The notes under the pieces were generated by a model. It made no database searches and had not been told where the DNA came from. It saw only the letters and a list, made by a program, of their open reading frames with translations. A stretch of 64,000 nt of DNA from Escallonia rubra (taxonomy: Eukaryota; Streptophyta; Magnoliopsida; Escalloniales; Escalloniaceae). The stretch spans positions 62,001 to 126,000 of the forward strand of contig JAVXUO010000733.1 of NCBI GenBank assembly GCA_033065855.1, written 5' to 3'. The position numbers were made by a program, and so were the translations under genes. This document shows, piece after piece, positions 1 through 11,615 of this stretch (the first letter of the stretch is position 1; every line of letters starts with the position of its first letter).

Positions 1-721
1 ACCGTTTGGCGCATTTAATGCCCTACCTAACCCCAAACGGTCATATTTATTCCCACCTCTATAAATACTCATCTTGGGCATTGTTTTCATTCATCAATTG
101 CATTCAAAGCTCTCCTATCTTTCATATTCTCAAAGATCAAAGCAATTGTTCAAATCTCTCTTGTTTTCATTGATTTCTCATCCTTTTCAAGAGAGCATTT
201 ATTGTGAGCTTACATTAGAGAGAGATACACTTTCATAAGTCATCATACGCTCATCTCTCTTGTTCTAGTACTTCAACTTGTACTCACCTACTTATTGAGA
301 GTGAAATCTTGTACACATTTCTTCATTGAAAGGTTCTTGTATCAAAGCTTGGGGTTGTCAAGCTTTGGAGCTTTGGGTTTGTCAAAGCTTGTTCTTGATG
401 TGGGCATAGCATCAAGGGGTTGTAAGAGGTTCGATCTTGACCCGTAAGGAAGATCATACTAGTGGATTCTAGAGCCTTTCAAGGGACTTCCTTGAAGGGG
501 TGGACGTAGGCTTGTGGGTATATCAAGCCGAACCATTTAATTCTCTTGTCAAGTATCTCTAAACCCTTCTCTCTTTACCTTATCGTTTTACATTTGTGTT
601 GAGATTGGTTGCTTGTTTATTTGAGTTTTTGAGATTGAGGTTTGTTGGTTGTTAATTTTTAAAGTAGTCTTAAAACCCTATTCACCCCCCCCCCCCCCTT
701 AGGGATATTTTATTGGTTTCA
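1..721 (+). repeat. 5' LTR of element A (partial)
   Basis: This aligns with 8965-9656, ends in GGTTTCA and is followed by AG and the primer site. TATAAAT lies near 60-66. Relative to the 3' LTR it keeps about 30 bp around 483-515 that the 3' copy has lost; element B also keeps this segment, so the loss is in the 3' LTR. A run of about 13 C lies near 686-698. Confidence 0.92.
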
Positions 722-723
722 AG

Positions 724-737
724 TGGTATCAGAGCCT
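724..737 (+). other. Primer binding site (initiator Met-tRNA type)
   Basis: TGGTATCAGAGCCT begins two bases after the LTR end. It matches the usual plant iMet-tRNA 3'-end complement that primes minus-strand DNA synthesis in copia elements. Confidence 0.93.
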
Positions 738-780
738 CGGCTCTTGTTATATTGGGTAACACCAAGAGAGTTAATCGATC

Positions 781-2547
781 ATGGCTTACGTTGGGGGTAT
801 GGAGGGTAGTTCCACCACTAGGCCTCCATTGTTTAATGGGACCAACTATAGTGTGTGGAAAGTTAAGATGAAAATCTATTTAGAATCTCAAGACTATGAG
901 ATGTGGGATATTGTTGAGAATGGCCCATTCGTTCCGATAAAGGTGGTTGACAAGGTTGAAGAGCCTAAATCAAAATCGGAATATAGTGATCGTGACAAGA
1001 AGATGATTTGTATGAATGCTAGAGCGAAAAATTGTCTTGTGTGTGCTTTAGACACTAATGAACTCAATAGAGTCATTATGTGTAATTCCGCTAAGAATAT
1101 TTGGGATACTCTTCAAGTCACTCATGAAGGGACTTCTCTTCTTCGAAACTCCAAGATGAATTTATTTTTTAGAGATTATGAGTTATTCCATATGCTTCCA
1201 AATGAATCCATTACAGATATGAATACTCGTTTTACTAACATTGTGAATCCTTTGAAGCAATTGGGCAAGGAATTCACTAATTGTGATCTTGTAAGAAAGG
1301 TGATTAGATCATTACCAAGAGCTTAGGATGCAAAGATCACCGCCATCCAAGAATCAAAGAATCTCAACATCTTTCCTCTTGATGAATTGATGTGCTCACT
1401 CATGACGTACGAAATGCAACTCAAGACCTTTGATCAAGAGGACGTCAAGAAGAAGCCTACATCAATTGCTCTTAAAGCTTCATCTTCAAACCTTGAGTCA
1501 AGTGATGATGATGAAGAATTTGATGAAGATGATATGGCATTGGTTGCAAAGAAATTCAAGAAGTTCTTAAGATTTAGAAGAAATGATGGGAGAAGGCAAC
1601 AAAATGCTAGCAACGAAGAGAGGCTTTGCTACAAATGCCACAAGCCGGGACACATGAAGATGGATTGTCCTATCTACAAAAAGGAGAAGAAGGAAAGAAG
1701 AGATGTATGGGAAAGAGTTAAAAGAAGACAATTATCTAAGAAAGAGAACAAGGAGAAGGAAAGAGCAATGAATGCCGAACACACTTCAACATGGAGTGAT
1801 TTTGATTCAAGTGATGAAGAGAATGATCAAGCAAATGTATGCTTCATGGCAAATGATGAGGTAAGCTCTTTTTTCGGTAGTGATAGTGATAATGAAAGCT
1901 TTGAAGATGCTTATGATAGCTTATATGAGGAATCCAAGAAAATTTTCAAGAAAAATATTATTTTGTCTAAGAAATTTCTTGAAGCTAATAAGCAAATTGA
2001 GAAGTTGATAATGGAAAATGATAAGTTGCATGACAAGAATGAATGCATGTCTAGCCATTTATATGTAGAGCATGTGAATAACGATTTGGTTGAATTACTT
2101 GTTAACACTCCTAGCTCAAAACAAATCTCTTCCAAAACTTTGGCTTTAGAAAAACAAAATGAAGATTTAAAAGTTGAGATTTGTGATTTAAGAAAATGTC
2201 TTGAAAATTTTATTGATGGTCAAAACAATTTGGATGTCATGCTTGGACGCCAAAGAATTGGCCTAAACAAAGGCGGTCTTGGATTAGATCACATGGCCAT
2301 GCCTCCTAAAATTTTGCAACAACAAGCTAGGTTGAATATTCATACAAAACGACCAAAGAATTATTGCACACCTTTTACACATTGTGGTTAGTGCAACAAG
2401 AAAGGGCATACGACTGATCATTGTCCTTGTAGAATTGTTTTTGTTAGAGGTAGAAAGAAAATGTGGATTGTGAAAGGTCAAGAATACAAATGCAAGACTA
2501 ACATCCAAGGACCCAAGAAAATTTGGGTACCAAAAGTCACTACTTGA
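781..2547 (+). pseudogene. gag: Element A gag (capsid/nucleocapsid), broken by in-frame stops
   Basis: One frame runs from ATG 781 to TGA 2545-2547 and is interrupted by TAG at 1324-1326 and TAG at 2389-2391. The N-terminal part has the copia gag layout (N-terminal W-K-M block, then a capsid-like region). A CCHC zinc knuckle, CYKCHKPGHMKMDC, lies at about 1627-1668, followed by a Lys/Glu-rich stretch and a long acidic coiled-coil-like region. A second knuckle (C-x2-C-x4-H-x4-C) begins at about 2383 and is itself split by the stop at 2389. Both stops fit a Trp TGG to TAG change. Gag normally forms the cytoplasmic virus-like particle that packages element RNA. Confidence 0.9.
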
Positions 2548-2560
2548 TTTGTGTTTATAG

Positions 2561-5500
2561 GTATGTCTCAAAGCAAAATCTAGTAGCAAGAAGTGGAATT
2601 TTGATAGTGGATGCTCAAGACATATGACCGGCAACATATCTCTTTTCACATCGATTGATCTTAAGGAAGGAGGAAATGTGACCTTTGGTGATAATTCTCA
2701 AGGAAGAATCAAAGGTAAAGGAACTATTGGTAAGGAACCACATTCAATTGAGAATGTGTTATATGTTGAAGGATTGAAGCATAACTTGCTTAGTGTTAGT
2801 CAATTTAGTGATAAAGGTTTTAAAGTTATCTTTGAGGCTTCTCAATGTACTATACTATCCTTGAAGAACAATGAAACTATTTTGGTTGGTAGTAGAGATA
2901 ATAATGTTTACTCCATTCAATTAAATGATTTAGCTAACCAAGATGTCAAGTGTCTTAGTGCTATTAGTGAAACATCTTGGCTTTGGCATCGAAGACTTGG
3001 TCACATGCACATGGAGCACTTGAAGGATATTTCAAGCAAAGAACTTGTGAGGGGTCTCCCGAAGATCAAGTTTGAGAAAGATAAAGTATGTGATGCTTGT
3101 CAAATGGGTAAGCAAAAGAAGGTCTCTCACAAACCGAAGAAAATGGTATCTACTTCTAGACCCATGCAATTACTTCATATGGATTTGTTTGGACCAATCC
3201 CTACTACTAGTCTTGGTGGTAAATCATATTGTTTTGTTATTGTTGATGACTATTCTCGCTATACTTGGACTTTCTTTTTGGCTACCAAAGATGAATCTCT
3301 AAATGTGTTCACTTCATCTGCAAAATGTGTTCGAAATCAAAAAGGTTATTTGATTACAAACATTCGAAGTGATCATGGTAGAGAATTTAAAAATTCAAAA
3401 ATAGGAGCCTTGTGTGATGACTTTGGGATATCACATAACTTTTCGGCTCCTAGAACTCCTCAACAAAATGGTGTTGCCGAAAGAAAGAATATGTCTTTGC
3501 AAGAAGCGGCAAGAACAATGCCTAACGAATATGGTTTACCTAAATACTTTTGGGCGGAGGCGATCAATTGTGCTTGTTTTGTTCTTACTAGAGTTATCTT
3601 GCGAAATTTTTTGTTAAAAACCCCTTATGAGCTTTTTAATGATAAGAAACCTAAGGTGAGCTTTTTTAGAGTCTTTGGTTGCAAATTCTTTGTTTTAAAT
3701 ACCAAGGATCACCTTAGCAAATTTGATTCCAAAACCTTTGAAGGTATTTTTTCTTGGTTACTCTAATAATAGTATGGCATATAGAGTTTATAATAAAAGT
3801 ACTTTGGTTGTTGAAGAATCCATTAATGTTACTTTTGATGAGACTAATCCTTTTCTTCGGAAGACTAACATTGTTAATGTAGATGACATGGATAATGACT
3901 TGAGAACTTTGGACATAAGTGAAACACTACAAGACAACCCCAAAGAAATTGATCTAGGGGAGCAACAATCAAGTTCTCAAGGGGGAAATGAGGAAGCAAT
4001 CAATGATGCTTCAAACTTGGACAACTCTCAAGAATTACCAAAAGATTGGACTTACAAAAAGGATCATCCAAGCGATCAAATCTTAGGTAATCCTTCGAGT
4101 GGGGTAAGAACTCGACGCTCTCTTCAACAACATGTCAATATAGCGTTTATTTCCCAAATTGAACCAAAGAAATTTTCCGAAGCTCTACATCATGAATCTT
4201 GGATGCTTGCTGTGCAAGAAGAGCTAGTTCAATTTGAAAGAAATCAAGTTTGGACCCTTGTGCCTAAACCTCAAAACTTTAGGATTATAGGCACAAAATG
4301 GATTTTTAGAAACAAACTTGATGAATCCGGAGTCGTGGTTAGAAACAAGGCTAGATTAGTGGCCCAAGGTTATAACCAAGAGGAAGGAATTGATTTTGAT
4401 GAAACTTATGCACCGGTAGCTAGACTTGAATCTATTAGAATGCTATTAGCTTTTGCTTGCTATAGAGATTTTAAACTCTTTCAACTGGATGTCAAGAGTT
4501 CCTTTCTAAATGGTTTTATTTCGGAGGAGGTCTATGTGGCCCAACCTCCCGGCTTTGAACATGAAAAATTTCCAAACAATGTTTTCCGACTTAGCAAAGC
4601 TCTTTATGGTTTAAAACAAGCTCCTAGAGCTTGGTATTAAAGGCTAAGTAGTTTTCTTTTAGAAAATGGTTTTTCAAGAGGAAAACTTGACACCACTCTT
4701 TTTATAAAATCTAAGGGCAATGACTTATTGTTAGTGCAAATTTATGTTGATGATATTATATTTGGTGCTACTAATGGATCCTTGTGCGAAGAGTTTGCTT
4801 CTTGTATGAGTAAGGAGTTTGAAATGAGCATGATGGGTGAACTCACCTTCTTCCTTGGATTACAAATCAAACAAAGCAAGGATGGAATCTTTATCAACCA
4901 AGCCAAATACACCAAAGAGCTACTCAAGAGATTTGACATGGAAGCATCAAATGCTTTTGACACTCCAATGAGCTCTTCATTAAAGCTTGATAAAGATGAA
5001 AAGGGTAAGGATGTTGATATTAAGCGCTATCGAGGTATGATCGGATCATTCCTTTACCTTACTGCAAGTAGACCCGATATAATGTTTAGTGTTTGTTGAT
5101 GTGCTAGATTTCAAGCTTGTCCTAAGGAATCTCATTTGATTGTCGTCAAGAGAATCCTTAGATATCTTAAGGGCACTCACGATTTAGGGTTATGGTTTCC
5201 TAGAAACACTTCATTTTTTGACCTAATTGGTTACTCCGACGCCGACTATGCCGGTTGTAAAACCGAGCAGAAAAGTACTAGTGGAGGTTGCCAATACCTA
5301 GGTCACTCTCTTGTTTCTTGGAGTTCCAAAAAGAAAAACTCGGTTGCACTCTCTACCACCGAAGCCGAATATATGGCGGTTGGTGCTTGTTGTGCACAAA
5401 TTCTTTGGATGAAACAAACCATTTTAGACTTTGGACTCAAGTATGATCACATACCTATCTTATGCGATAATACTAGTGCCATTGACTTGAGCAAAAGTCC

Positions 5501-5690
5501 CATCCAACATTCACGCACAAAGCACATAGAAATCAAACACCATTTTATCCGTGATCATGTGCAAAAATGTGATATTGTTCTAGATTTCGTGGACACAAAT
5601 CACCAATTAGCGGATATCTTCACTAAACCTTTAGATTCGAAGAGGTTTACAGCTCTTAGAAGAGAACTTGACATGTCTTCACCTATGTGA
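2561..5690 (+). pseudogene. pol: Element A pol: protease, integrase, reverse transcriptase, RNase H (frameshift and stops)
   Basis: The protease has its active-site DSG at 2603-2611. The integrase His/Cys finger lies near 2985-3100, and its catalytic core has Asp at 3182, Asp at 3371 and Glu at 3479. A six-T run at 3747-3752 shifts the frame from frame 2 to frame 3 between integrase and reverse transcriptase. The reverse transcriptase then runs in one frame with TAA at 4638-4640 and its YVDD catalytic motif at 4743-4754. TGA at 5097-5099 precedes RNase H (S-D-A-D-Y motif near 5234), which ends at 5690. All copia catalytic motifs remain recognisable, so decay is moderate. The element would need helper proteins to move. 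Confidence 0.93.
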
Positions 5691-5892
5691 CTAAATGTTA
5701 TATCTCTTGTGCATAAACATGCTTGTTGCTCTTTACATGCTTGAGCATTATCTCATATGCTTATAGCATGCTTTGGTTCATTTTTCTCTTTCCAAACAAA
5801 TGTTGGTTTTATTGATTTTTATGATTTGCACACACTTCTATTGCAATATTCATATGCATAATCATGTTCAAGACTGCTTGATTTTTTGCATT

Positions 5893-5994
5893 GAAGTCGA
5901 CTGCATTAGGCAATACAGTCGACTGCATTGGTCAATACAGTCGACTGCATTTGGCAATACAGTCGACTGCATTTGGCAATACAGTTGACTGCAT
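5893..5994 (+). repeat. 22-bp tandem array carrying AGTCGACT palindromes
   Basis: The palindrome begins at 5895, 5917, 5939, 5961 and, as the variant AGTTGACT, at 5983: an exact 22-bp period. The unit is roughly ATACAGTCGACTGCATTTGG. It lies between pol and the envelope-like gene and ends about 15-20 bp before a TATA box. The same palindrome is clustered in the LTR (8749-8958) and in element B. Confidence 0.95.
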
Positions 5995-6007
5995 TACGGG
6001 GAAAGGG

Positions 6008-6612
6008 TATAAATCGAACCCAGATCTCAGATCTCAGCAGATTTCCTATCTCTCTCTTCGAACCGAACCCTTTTCTTTCATACGGCCTCAATTCTCGTGC
6101 ATTCAGCTTGAAATTGGTATGTATTTCTTCCCAAATCTTGTTATATTACATCTTTTATGCACTTTCTCTGATCGAATACACCTACATTGTTCAAAATCTG
6201 TTGAAATTCGAATTGCTCTATATAATATATTTCTTCAGATCTACTTCAATTAAGCATGCTACTGTATGATTTAACGCTTGATTCATGTTTAGGGTTGCTT
6301 ATTACATGTTCCTACATAGTTTTAATTACATGTTTCATGCAAAATTCATTTTTCCCCAATTTTCATAAACTAGGGTTTTTCAATTGTCAAAATTTCTTCA
6401 AATTGATTATTCAATTACATGTTTAATCACTTGATTCATGCTTAGTTATGTCTTTTGCTTGATTATACATGGTTAATTTCATTCGATTTGTCCAAAATTA
6501 ATTTTTCCCCAAATTGCATGAATTAGGGTTTATCTTCTTCTCAATTTTTTTAAATGTTTTCCATTTTTTTTTGCATCTTCATTTATCTTACAATTATGAT
6601 TTCTCTGTTTAG
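6008..6612 (+). promoter_or_regulatory. Promoter-like region and 5' leader intron of the envelope-like gene
   Basis: TATAAAT lies at 6008-6014, directly after the palindrome array. A good splice donor (G|GTATGT) lies at 6116/6117. A pyrimidine-rich stretch ending TTTCTCTGTTTAG at 6612 is a classic plant acceptor, 12 bp before the ATG at 6625. This suggests a separate transcript with a non-coding first exon of about 80 bp and a 496-bp intron. Sites are seen; transcription is inferred. Confidence 0.55.
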
Positions 6613-6624
6613 ACTGTTTCAAGA

Positions 6625-7875
6625 ATGGCAAGAGAGAAACGTGCACGTGCCAGTTCATCTCGCTCACGAGCTGCATCCGAGCTCGAGCCCGAGCCTATCG
6701 CGGTAGAATTTGATCAAAATCGATATCGGACCCGCGAGGCTGCCGATCGCTTTTCTGCACAACTCTCTTCCCCTTTAACTCCAGGTTTGCGACTGGATAC
6801 TCCATTCCTTTTCAACATAGGTGTTCTTAGATACCTTCAGGCTTGTCATCTAGATCGCTTCACTGATAGGAACACTAATCTATATCATCCTGATGCAATC
6901 CGCTTATTTTATGCGAATTTGAATTGGAGCATTTCTACTGAATCATGTACCCTCACGTCCTATGTTTTTGGATGCCGCATCTCACTCTCACAGTCACGTC
7001 TAGCCACTCTTCTAGACCTCCCCGATAGTGGTTTCTCATTTTCGTTAGAAATGATCCCTGTCGCTGGTCAGTCACATTGGTTTGACCGACCTTTTACTAT
7101 TTAGGAGCAGCTTCGACACACACTTCATTGTCGACAGGTTCGAGTTGCGAGCAAGCCCAGCCTACGTGACCTACCACCTCTCTCTCGTCTGTTCCATCAT
7201 ATCATCGCTCATAACGTCATTCCTAGAACCAACGGTTTTTCACTTGTCTCTTACTTAGACGTTCAACTCTTGACTTTCTTTCGCTCAGGCACACCGCTTA
7301 ACCTTCCTCGTCTCATCATGTTAACCATGATTAGGAGCGCCTCACATCCTGCCTTAGCTATACCTTATGGCCTCCTACTCACTCGCATTCTTGCTGCCTT
7401 TGACATACCTCTTCTGGGTGAGTATATTGAGGTTACTAGGCACATCGTACTAGACAGCTCTACCCTTCGTAGAAAGGGCCTTTTAGATGATCATGACCGC
7501 TTCTTACCTGAGCCTGCCATGGACGGTGTCACTGTTGATGATGATGATGATGAGGATGAGGTTGATGGTGATGATGATGAGGATGATGCTGCTGATACTG
7601 ATGCTGATCGAGATGCCGGCGATGAGATTGATCGTGATCCACCTCCGTTGATCATTCCGAGTACACATGAGGCGGGCACTTCTTCCGGTCCTTCTGCTTC
7701 CGGATATGAAGATATCATCGCACGCTTAGGTATGATGCAGCAGCATATGCATGCCGGTTTCAGTCGGATGGATCTTGCCCATAGCCAGCTCAGTCGACGC
7801 CTTTCTCGCATGGAGGATCATTGTGGGATTCAGTGTCCCGAGGTGGACATCTTTCATCCACCATCGGGTCCTTAG
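6625..7875 (+). pseudogene. Envelope-like third ORF of element A (one in-frame stop)
   Basis: The frame has 417 codons including the terminal stop and a single internal TAG at 7102-7104 (codon 160). The N-terminus is basic and Ser/Arg-rich. The central part resembles the plant retroelement 'putative transposon protein' domain found in Sirevirus and Athila/Tat extra ORFs. An Asp-rich run lies at about residues 305-345, and a heptad-like stretch rich in Met, Gln, Leu and Arg follows at about residues 365-395. I see no signal peptide or clear transmembrane span, so 'envelope-like' describes genomic position, not proven function. It is unusually intact compared with gag and pol. Confidence 0.7.
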
Positions 7876-8185
7876 GCGTTAGGACTTGCTTTATGTTTTT
7901 ATTTGCTTATGCTCTCAAACCCTGTCATGGATGTTATGCGTAGTATTATTAAAACTTGGTTGAGTTTTTAATTTAGCACTTTGATTCTCGCTTATCTTGC
8001 TACACTTTTTGATTCATATTACGTTTTTATGTGCTATTATTACCGGTCTTGATATACCTTTTGATGGTTATTCAAGTACTTATGCCTTCTTGTTTTTGAA
8101 TGCCCTTGTTGGCTACAATGATTATCCATGGATGGATACATAAGTTGATCAGTTTCACACACACCCTTGACCTTTTTCAATGATG

Positions 8186-8420
8186 TCAAAAGGGGGAGAA
8201 AATATTGTTGATTCATATTTGTGTGGACTTGATATGAGCATATATTACTTAAGTTAGGGGGAGCCCTATATTGCTTAAGATAGGGGGAGCTTTTTGTCAT
8301 GATTTCTTCTCACGACCCCTTATGGTTTATAATTGAGATTGTTATGCTTCTTTGGCTTTATTATCTTATATATCTCATATTATTTGAATCAATGTTTGCC
8401 ATCATAAAAAAGGGGGAGAT
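8186..8420 (+). other. Multiple polypurine tracts before the 3' LTR
   Basis: AAAAGGGGGAGA near 8189, AGGGGGAGC near 8257 and 8282, and AAAAAAGGGGGAGAT ending at 8420 next to the LTR. Repeated copies of this tract are a described Sirevirus feature. The last copy is the expected plus-strand primer. Confidence 0.85.
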
Positions 8421-9651
8421 TGTTAACCCTACGGTTATTTAAACCTAGGATTATATTTGATTTTGATGATAACTAAAATTGATGATTATGTTGTCTAACA
8501 TGCATTGAGTTGATGAAGCAATAGGAACAATCTCATACTCATGCAAACGGATTATTAGACGAGTAACACGGTCAAAGACTCTCAACGGAACGCATCAAAG
8601 AGGAAATTCGTCGATTGAAGTTTTCATGCTTTTAATTCCGTCTTTGTAAACTAGACATAGAGAGATGATCGTTACGATGACTGTATACCTAGAACTTGCT
8701 CGTAGGTTTCCCTTGCATGCATAAAAGTTTTCCATGCTTCAGGAATGCAGTCGACTGCATTTTCAGGAATGCAGTCGACTGCATGTTAGGCAGTGAGGTA
8801 TTACAGCCGACTGCATTGGAATGCAGTCGACTGCAATACTTCCAGTAGACTATTACAGTCGACTGCAATGGATTACAGTCGACTGCAAGTTTGAAATTTG
8901 AATTTCCAACAGCTACTTTTGGGTTACAGTCGACTGCAATGGTGCATTGCAGTCGACTGCATTTACCGTTTGGCGCATTTAGTGCCCTACCTAACTCCAA
9001 ACGGTCATATTTATTCCCACCTCTATAAATACTCATCTTGGGCATTGTTTTCATTCATCAATTGCATTCAAAGCTCTCCTATCTTTCATATTCTCAAAGA
9101 TCAAAGCAATTGTTCAAATCTCTCTTGTTTTCATTGATTTCTCATCCTTTTCAAGAGAGCATTTATTGTGAGCTTACATTAGAGAGAGATACACTTGCAT
9201 AAGTCATCATACACTCATCTCTCTTGTTCTAGTACTTCAACTTGTACTCATATACTTATAGAGAGTGAAATCTTATACACATTTCTTCATTGAAAGGTTC
9301 TTGTATCAAAGCTTGGGGTTGTCAAGCTTTGGAACTTTGGGTTTGTCAAAGCTTGTTCTTGATGTGGGCATAGCATCAAGGGATTCCAAGAGGTTCGATC
9401 TTGACCCGTAAGGAAGATCATACTAGTGGATTCTAGGGCCTTTCAAGGGGTATATCAAGCCGAACCATTTAATTCTCCTTGTCAAGTATCTCTAAACCCT
9501 TCTCTCTTTACTTTATCGTTTTACATTTGTGTTGAGATTGGTTGCTTGTTTATTTGAGTTTTTGAGATTGAGGTTTGTTGGTTGTTAATTTTTAAAGTAG
9601 TCTTAAAACCCTATTCACCCCCACCCCCCCCCTCTTGGGTTATTTTATTGG

Positions 9652-9656
<5 letters not shown>
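8421..9656 (+). repeat. 3' LTR of element A (complete, 1236 bp)
   Basis: It starts TGTTAACCC next to the polypurine tract and ends GGTTTCA. It contains nine palindrome copies (8749-8958, some degenerate), TATAAAT at 9024-9030 and a C-rich run near 9616-9632. It has lost about 30 bp relative to the 5' copy. Confidence 0.93.
8747..8960 (+). promoter_or_regulatory. Palindrome cluster (AGTCGACT) upstream of the LTR TATA box
   Basis: Perfect AGTCGACT at 8749, 8773, 8825, 8857, 8877, 8928 and 8951; one-base variants at about 8805 and 8844. Most are embedded in GCAGTCGACTGC or TACAGTCGACTGCA. The cluster ends about 65 bp before TATAAAT at 9024. Its position in U3 suggests a cis-regulatory role; this is inference. 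Confidence 0.85.

Positions 9657-9682
<26 letters not shown>
9657..9682. repeat. (TA)n microsatellite abutting the 3' LTR
   Basis: About 12 TA units start at the first base after the LTR end. The element may have inserted into a TA-rich site, or the repeat may have expanded at the junction. Confidence 0.9.
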
Positions 9683-9689
9683 GGTAAAG

Positions 9690-10900
9690 GGTTGTTTTGA
9701 CTTTTATTGAAGGAAAAAAAAGAAGAAGAAAACCCTATGAAAACCCTATAAAATCGTCATTTAACTCATGCATGCTCTCTAATTATTGAAAAAATTCCTA
9801 TAAAACCATACCCTCTCCATTCACGTTAAAACGAAAGTACATCGGAATTATTACATCTTCTCCATCATATTTTATTAAAGAAAACAACTTGCAGAAAATA
9901 GAGTTTTCTATAGCGTCTTTCGCAAAATGTAATATATTTAAACTAAATTGAATATTTTGTCAGAAACTCAAACGTTTTTAATTTTGTATTTCATATTTGT
10001 ATGTTGATACAAACATATTAGTACATTGAAATTATCATAACCTGAAGTTTATTTCTAGATTTTGAGTATAGACACATTAGTATAAGGAAGTTATCGTAAT
10101 ACTGAAATCTTTTAGGATATTCTATATCCATATGTAATCCCGACCGGTGTTAAATGGCTAATAATTTTTCTTTTCTCTTAAGGTGCCTTTTTTAAACTGA
10201 AGTTGATTATGGGTGTTTTTTACTTGTAACTTTTTTCCCATCAAATATCCATTTCGAATTAGAGTGTTGTTAAAAAAAAATTAAGGGTATATTTGACTTC
10301 TCTTAAGATATCAAGCATTGTTCCTTAGAATAACTACTTAAGAATCTATCCTTTAGGTAGGGCTAAAGGTTTTTTTGTCTTTTAGTGAAAAAAATCGTAT
10401 GAAAATCCTCCTGCATGTTCTTTGATTACCGAGAATTTATATCAAAACCTACATTCTCCATTCACGTTAAAGCTAAATGCCTCGGAGCTACTACATCTTC
10501 TCTATCAATTTTGATTAATAAAAATAACTTGCAGAGAACATTGTTGTCTATAGCCCTTAAGAATAAACATAATGTACATAAACTAAATTGAATATTTGGT
10601 CAGAAACCCAACCCTTTTTTTAATTTTGTATTACATGTTTGTATGTTCATGTGTATGCTACAAATTTAATATTATGCATGTATATATATTTCGATGCAAA
10701 CATATCTATAGGTTAAAACTATCATATAACTAAAGTTTAATTCTATATTTCAATTACGAATATATTGGTCTGAGAAAGTTATCGTAACCTTTAGAAATTT
10801 TAAATGCATAAGAATCGTTAGATCCTACAATTTTGCTCCTAATTATAACTTGAGTTTGTGACAAGTACATAATCCTATATCCGTATAAAAGTTATAGGAA
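9690..10900. repeat. Diverged tandem duplication of an AT-rich non-coding segment
   Basis: The segment at about 9735-10140 reappears at about 10385-10890 in the same order (shared blocks include TCTCCATTCACGTTAAA, ACATCTTCT, AACTTGCAGA, AAACTAAATTGAATATTT, AAGTTATCGTAA). Indels separate the copies and the period is about 650 bp. No coding potential is seen. Confidence 0.7.
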
Positions 10901-11189
10901 TACCCTAATTTGCATGACAACATATCATTCATATGGTTATCGTCTTTTCATGATCCACAGTATCCCGAGATATCATATATTTACATGATAACATGTTTTT
11001 TATATAGTTATTGTTTCCATATATTTCACTCTTATAAGTGATAGGATTAGATGAAACCCAATTAATAAAGACTCTAATTTATTTCGGCAGAAATGATTAT
11101 TAATTTTTTTTGAGCTTGAAAACTCTCACGTTTTGATATGCAAGTGTGAAATAATTAAAAAAAATTTTCTTAAACTATTATTTTTATGT

Positions 11190-11615
11190 TCAAAAATTTT
11201 CTAGGTATCTTGACTTTTTAAAAGGTGAGGCTAAATTACAACCGTTTTGGCTAACTTCAAATATTTTGACGCTAAAGAGGTTCACTAATGCATATTTTAA
11301 TGACAAAAGACTATGAATATAACCAAAACAGGTAAGAACATGTCCCCAATGTATAAATAATCTCAAGGGATTAAAACGGCTAAACATTTATTCATTGAAC
11401 ATACCCTTTTTAGGAGTAAAAGGTTTACAAAAATTAAGTGTATTGTCTACTTTTAAGAAGGCGAGACTAAACTACGATATTTTTAGCTAAATATGAACAA
11501 TTTGTTGTGAAAGAGGTTAAAAGTTCACTAATGCATCTTTAAGTGACAAAAAATGTGGGAGGGGATCTAGCTCAATCTTATAAATAATGCTAAGACTCTA
11601 TTCACCTTCAAAGAA
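11190..11615. repeat. Second diverged tandem duplication (~245-bp period)
   Basis: About 11195-11375 and 11440-11600 share GGTGAGGCTAAATTAC/GGCGAGACTAAACTAC, AGAGGTT, TTCACTAATGCAT and TATAAATAAT. The surrounding stretch 10900-11806 otherwise shows no genes. Confidence 0.6.

Larger units (their letters stand above)
1..9656 (+). mobile_element. Sirevirus-like Ty1/copia LTR retrotransposon (element A), 5' end outside window
   Basis: The order is partial 5' LTR, primer site, gag, pol (protease-integrase-reverse transcriptase-RNase H, the copia order), envelope-like gene, several polypurine tracts, 3' LTR. Position 1 of the window corresponds to about 8965 in the 3' LTR, so roughly 540 bp of the 5' LTR lie outside. 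The extra gene after RNase H and the repeated AGGGGGAG tracts before the 3' LTR are known marks of the Sirevirus lineage. Stops in gag, pol and the envelope-like gene and a frameshift in pol make this copy defective. No target-site duplication can be tested because the left end is missing. Confidence 0.93.

Noticed and set aside
5893..5994. CRISPR-like regular repeats
   Set aside because: The repeats are short, palindromic and contiguous without unique spacers, and they lie in a plant retrotransposon.
7491..7811. Antisense Ser-rich ORF opposite the envelope-like gene
   Set aside because: It is the shadow of the Asp-rich GAT/GAC stretch on the plus strand.
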